Part shown: positions 6,785 to 8,863 of the stretch, piece after piece
Layout: the number at the start of each line of letters is the position of its first letter
Numbering within the stretch: position 1 is the stretch's first letter
Origin: CAKOSP01 sp964370755
GTDB lineage: Bacteria > Bacillota_I > Bacilli_A > RF39 > UBA660
DNA: 8,863 bases
NCBI GenBank assembly: GCA_964370755.1
Contig: CAYJKL010000032.1
Coordinates: 1-8,863, forward strand
Direction of reading: 5' to 3'
The notes under the pieces: generated by a model
The model's input: only the letters and a program-made list of their open reading frames with translations
Database searches by the model: none
Told to the model about the DNA's origin: nothing
Made by a program: the position numbers and the translations under genes

Positions 6785-6813
6785 TTGACTTAATATAGAA
6801 AATCATCTATAAT
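6785..6813 (+). promoter_or_regulatory. strong housekeeping-type promoter of the redox operon
   Basis: TTGACT (6785-6790), a 17-base spacer and a perfect TATAAT (6808-6813) form a near-consensus sigma-A promoter. The start of transcription would be near 6820, about 30 bases before the first gene. It is the only promoter in the window with both boxes good, and it is overlapped by an inverted repeat, which suggests control by repression. Confidence 0.85.
6794..6811 (+). promoter_or_regulatory. candidate repressor operator, copy 1
   Basis: TATAGA-N6-TCTATA, a perfect six-base inverted repeat, lies between the -35 and -10 boxes and covers the first four bases of the -10 box. A protein bound here would block RNA polymerase. 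Its sister copy is centred 26 bases downstream. Confidence 0.6.
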
Positions 6814-6817
6814 TGTA

Positions 6818-6839
6818 AATATAGAAAGTTATCTATATT
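6818..6839 (+). promoter_or_regulatory. candidate repressor operator, copy 2
   Basis: AATATAGA-N6-TCTATATT, an eight-base inverted repeat with the same core as copy 1, spans the expected transcription start and ends just before the AGGAG site. The 5-N6-5 core geometry resembles operators of ArsR- or MarR-type dimers, but the regulator is not in the window and the assignment to a family is a guess. As RNA the copy could also fold into a weak hairpin. Confidence 0.6.
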
Positions 6840-6844
6840 AGGAG
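6840..6844 (+). promoter_or_regulatory. ribosome-binding site deciding the thioredoxin start
   Basis: AGGAG directly abuts ATG 6845 but is six bases from ATG 6851. The second ATG is the workable start. Confidence 0.7.
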
Positions 6845-6850
6845 ATGTGT

Positions 6851-7300
6851 ATGAAAGAAGAAAATAAGAAAATAGTTTTAGTATTTGTTATAGTAATTAT
6901 TATAACTATAATTGGTAGTATGTCTTTAGTTAAATATAAAGATGAAGAAAAGGTTAGTACTGATGGAGTATTTGATTTAAATGTTAGTGCAGACTTTGAT
7001 AAAGATGAAGTTTTAAGTGAAGGTTATCCTACTATGCTTGATGTTGGTGGTGCTGACTGTGTTCCTTGTAAAAATATGGCCCCAGTACTTGAGAAATTAA
7101 ATGAGGATTTAAATGGAAAAGCAATAATTAAATTTGTTGACTACTGGTCTTATCCTGATCTTGCTAAACAGTTTGAGTTTAGTGTTATTCCTACTCAGTT
7201 TTTCTACGATGAAAATGGGGAACTTTTTACTACTCATGAAGGCGGTATTACTGAGGAAGAAGTACTTGAGATATTTAAAGAGATGGGGTATGAATTTTAG
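6851..7300 (+). CDS. membrane-anchored thioredoxin-family protein
   Basis: This is a 149-residue thiol-disulfide oxidoreductase with one N-terminal membrane anchor (about 8-26). The thioredoxin domain should face outside the membrane. The active site is C70-V-P-C73 in ADCVPCKNMAPVLEKL, and the cis-proline is P114 in SVIPTQFFYD; both are needed for activity and present. The usual Trp before the first Cys is replaced by Asp (DCVPC), which should shift its redox potential, though by how much cannot be told. There is no lipobox Cys, so it is an anchored protein and not a lipoprotein. It is first in the redox operon and its stop overlaps the start of ccdA (TAGTG). The likely job is to receive electrons from CcdA and reduce disulfides in exported proteins. 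The final substrate is unknown. Confidence 0.88.
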   Translation: MKEENKKIVLVFVIVIIITIIGSMSLVKYKDEEKVSTDGVFDLNVSADFDKDEVLSEGYPTMLDVGGADCVPCKNMAPVLEKLNEDLNGKAIIKFVDYWSYPDLAKQFEFSVIPTQFFYDENGELFTTHEGGITEEEVLEIFKEMGYEF

Positions 7301-7989
7301 TGGAAAATTTTTTAGTAGAACTTGGTAATTTAATAGAAACTAATATTTGGATTGCTCCGCTTATTTCACTTTTTGCTGGTGTTATAACTTCTTTTACACC
7401 TTGTAGTTTAGCGAGCGTTCCACTTGTTATTGGATACGTTGGTAATAAAAATGAAAAAAGTAGTAAGTCTGCATTTAAATTATCTTGTGTTTTTGCACTT
7501 GGAACTGCTTTAACATATACTGCGCTTGGTGCTATTGCATCACTTGCTGGACAAATGCTTATATTTGTTGGTAACTGGTGGTATTTAGTGATAGGCATTT
7601 TACTTATAGTTATGGTTCTTCAGTTTATTGGTTTAATTGATATTTTACCTAAGAATAATTTAATGAATAAAAATAAGAAAAAAGGTTACTTAGGTGCTTT
7701 CATAACTGGAATGCTTGCTGGACTTTTTTCATCACCTTGTTCAACGCCTGTTCTGATTGTATTACTCGCAATAGTAGGCCAACAAGGAAGTTTAGTTTTT
7801 GGAATTATACTTTTACTTCTTTACTCAATAGGTCATAGTATCTTAATTGTAATTTCAGGAACGTCTGTTAACTTTGTTCAGAAAATTAGTGCTTCAGAGA
7901 AGTATGCTAAGTTTAACAATATTATAAAATATACATTTGGTATTTTAATGTTTATACTAGCATTTTATTTAATATATATAGGATTATAG
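7300..7989 (+). CDS. ccdA: CcdA-type transmembrane thiol-electron carrier
   Basis: CcdA, the short relative of DsbD, carries electrons from cytoplasmic thioredoxin across the membrane to exported thiol proteins such as those for cytochrome c maturation. The 229 residues contain six likely membrane helices (about 17-43, 58-82, 87-113, 131-160, 165-188, 208-228). The paired redox cysteines are C35 in FTPCSLASVP and C147 in SSPCSTPVL, the two family hallmarks; a third Cys (63) is not conserved as far as I know. The start is GTG at 7300, sharing one base with the preceding stop; the nearest Shine-Dalgarno-like run is GGGG 11 bases upstream, so coupling to the thioredoxin gene is likely. No cytochrome c genes lie nearby. 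The flanking thioredoxins are the natural partners on both sides of the membrane. Confidence 0.92.
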   Translation: MENFLVELGNLIETNIWIAPLISLFAGVITSFTPCSLASVPLVIGYVGNKNEKSSKSAFKLSCVFALGTALTYTALGAIASLAGQMLIFVGNWWYLVIGILLIVMVLQFIGLIDILPKNNLMNKNKKKGYLGAFITGMLAGLFSSPCSTPVLIVLLAIVGQQGSLVFGIILLLLYSIGHSILIVISGTSVNFVQKISASEKYAKFNNIIKYTFGILMFILAFYLIYIGL

Positions 7990-7993
7990 GAGG
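7988..7993 (+). promoter_or_regulatory. ribosome-binding site of the third redox gene, overlapping the ccdA stop
   Basis: A full AGGAGG starts inside the ccdA TAG and lies eight bases before ATG 8002. It is the strongest internal site of this operon and suggests high output of the small protein. Confidence 0.75.
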
Positions 7994-8001
7994 ATAAATA
8001 T

Positions 8002-8292
8002 ATGGAAATAATTGTACTTGGAACAGGTTGTAAAGCTTGTAAAAAATTATACGATGATGTAAATGAATTTATTAGTGATAGAGGAATAGATGCTACTGTT
8101 ACTTATGAAAACGATATGAATAAATTACTTGAATATAATGTAATGGTAGTACCAGCACTTGTTGTTAATGGTGAGGTAGTAAGCGCTGGTAAAAAACTAA
8201 AAACTAAAGATTTAGAAGCGTTACTTATTAACAATGAAAAAATTAGTTCTTGTGATGGTGACTGCTGCTTTTGTAACTGTAAAAATGACTAG
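8002..8292 (+). CDS. small thioredoxin-like redox protein with a Cys-rich tail
   Basis: This 96-residue protein matches the short thioredoxin-fold family known as redox-active disulfide protein 2 (TM0996/MTH895 type). It opens MEIIVLGTGCKACKK, with active-site C10-K-A-C13, has cis-proline P51 in VVPALVVNGEV, and the expected G63 loop. It lacks a signal peptide or membrane helix and should be cytoplasmic, where it could feed electrons to CcdA. The domain ends near residue 80. A tail follows with five Cys in ten residues (84, 88, 89, 91, 93), a pattern suited to binding a metal or to relaying disulfides. Relatives of this family often sit beside ArsR regulators and permeases in arsenic or metal gene sets, but none is seen here. 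The stop codon lies in the stem of a small terminator. Confidence 0.85.
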   Translation: MEIIVLGTGCKACKKLYDDVNEFISDRGIDATVTYENDMNKLLEYNVMVVPALVVNGEVVSAGKKLKTKDLEALLINNEKISSCDGDCCFCNCKND

Positions 8293-8308
8293 ATTTTCTA
8301 GTTTTTTT
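8288..8308 (+). terminator. probable intrinsic terminator of the redox operon
   Basis: ACTAGA, loop TTT, TCTAGT (8288-8302) is a perfect six-pair stem followed by a T-run to 8308. The TAG stop (8290-8292) is inside the stem. The short stem makes it moderate at best. Confidence 0.5.
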
Positions 8309-8312
8309 ATTT

Positions 8313-8318
8313 TATAAT
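8313..8318 (+). promoter_or_regulatory. candidate -10 box for the reductase gene
   Basis: A perfect TATAAT lies six bases before the GGAGGA site. No -35 box is visible 16-18 bases upstream, where the terminator sits. In an A/T-rich genome this may be chance. Confidence 0.35.
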
Positions 8319-8324
8319 TATTAT

Positions 8325-8330
8325 GGAGGA
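8325..8330 (+). promoter_or_regulatory. ribosome-binding site deciding the reductase start
   Basis: GGAGGA overlaps ATG 8323, is one base from ATG 8332 and four bases from ATG 8335. The last is the best-spaced start. Confidence 0.6.
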
Positions 8331-8334
8331 TATG

Positions 8335-8862
8335 ATGAAGAAAGTAAAAGTATTTATTGCAGTGAGTGCTGATGGATTTATTGCAGACAGTAAAAAAGGT
8401 GTTAACTGGATTGAAGGTGATGGATCTGATGTAAATAATATGGAAAGTTATGAAAAGTTCTATAAATCTATTGATACGGTAGTTCTAGGTAATAACACTT
8501 ATAAACAAATTACTGAGGAGCTTGCAGTTGATGCATGGCCTTATGAAGATAAAATTAGTTATGTTATTACAAATGATGTAAAGAAGGACACTGATAATAT
8601 TAAGTTTACAAGTGATTTAGTGTCAACAATTCAAAAGTTAAGTAGTGAAGATGGAAAAGATATATGGATCTGTGGTGGAGCAAGTATTGTTAACCAACTA
8701 CTTAAGAGTAATTTAGTTGACATATTATATTTAACTATAGTTCCTAAGATACTTGGAAATGGCATAAAATTATTTGATAGTTTTGATGAAGAAATTAAAC
8801 TTAAATTAATATCTACAACTAGTTATAATGGTTTTGTAGATATTGAGTATGAAGTAAAATAA
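8335..8862 (+). CDS. dihydrofolate reductase/RibD-C family protein
   Basis: This 175-residue cytoplasmic protein has the DHFR-like fold of the RibD C-terminal family (YyaP/YwjB type). Visible blocks are FIAVSADGFIAD (7-18), VVLGNNTYKQI (49-59), WICGGASIVNQLL (111-123, the NADPH-binding glycine pair) and PKILGNGIKLF (137-147). It is not a classic FolA: the order of these blocks and the NGIKLF ending place it with the RibD-C reductases. Members of this family are poorly characterised; some reduce pterin- or flavin-like compounds, and many have no known substrate, so none is assigned. It is preceded by the redox-operon terminator and its own -10 box, so it is probably transcribed alone. The start at 8335 gives MKKVKVFIAV; two ATGs just upstream are too close to the ribosome site. 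The gene is complete, with TAA one base before the window ends. Confidence 0.85.
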   Translation: MKKVKVFIAVSADGFIADSKKGVNWIEGDGSDVNNMESYEKFYKSIDTVVLGNNTYKQITEELAVDAWPYEDKISYVITNDVKKDTDNIKFTSDLVSTIQKLSSEDGKDIWICGGASIVNQLLKSNLVDILYLTIVPKILGNGIKLFDSFDEEIKLKLISTTSYNGFVDIEYEVK

Positions 8863-8863
8863 A

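Noticed and set aside
6818..6839. Operator copy 2 as a terminator or riboswitch stem
   Set aside because: It has no following T-run, the stem is almost all A-T, and a matching copy lies in the promoter where it would not be transcribed.
7134..7328. Second plus-strand frame across the thioredoxin/ccdA junction
   Set aside because: It is a shadow of the thioredoxin gene in another frame; the CVPC thioredoxin frame is the clear gene.
7275..7598. Minus-strand 107-codon open frame opposite ccdA
   Set aside because: It is antisense to CcdA membrane helices and its sequence resembles no family.
1..8863. Mobile elements, CRISPR arrays, defence islands, tRNA or rRNA
   Set aside because: No transposase, integrase, long terminal repeats, repeat-spacer series or tRNA-like folds were seen; gene content is core and gaps are under 90 bases.

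Overview
This window is a strongly A+T-rich, gene-dense stretch from a low-GC Gram-positive-type bacterium (Bacillota or a close relative). All eleven complete genes and one partial gene lie on the + strand. WhiA and YvcK, FtsEX with an M23 partner, AGGAGG-type ribosome sites and the codon bias (AGA, NNT and NNA codons) all point there. TGA ends ftsX, yvcK and whiA at the expected family lengths and Trp is TGG, so the code is the standard bacterial one and not the Mycoplasma code. The composition and tight packing recall uncultured gut lineages near RF39 or Erysipelotrichia-like Bacilli, but the sequence does not prove that placement.

Layout. (1) 3-254 is the 3' end of an unrecognised Tyr/Cys-rich protein. 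(2) 334-3129 is a cell-wall hydrolysis cluster: ftsE, ftsX and a secreted coiled-coil M23 peptidase. They overlap one another and end in a clear intrinsic terminator. FtsEX is expected to gate the peptidase across the membrane. (3) 3200-6764 is a five-gene cluster: yvcK, whiA, nrdG (anaerobic ribonucleotide reductase activase), truA and a dCMP-deaminase-type gene. The first four overlap, and the cluster ends in a terminator that folds over the last stop codon. It joins envelope and division control to tRNA modification and deoxynucleotide supply. (4) 6785-8292 is a thiol-redox operon: a membrane-anchored thioredoxin (CVPC), CcdA, and a small thioredoxin-like protein (CKAC) with a Cys-cluster tail. 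It has the only textbook promoter in the window (TTGACT, 17-base spacer, TATAAT), overlapped and followed by two copies of an 18-bp inverted repeat that look like repressor operators. (5) 8335-8862 is a stand-alone DHFR/RibD-C-type reductase gene.

Most of the window is conserved core biology. The parts that merit a second look are the dual-operator redox operon with its Cys-rich third protein, the two possible disulfide pairs in the M23 peptidase, the diverged motifs of YvcK, the absence of rapZ beside yvcK, and a compact architecture in which stop codons sit inside terminator stems and promoter -10 boxes abut the ribosome-binding sites. I found no mobile element, CRISPR array, tRNA or rRNA, and no convincing wholly new system.
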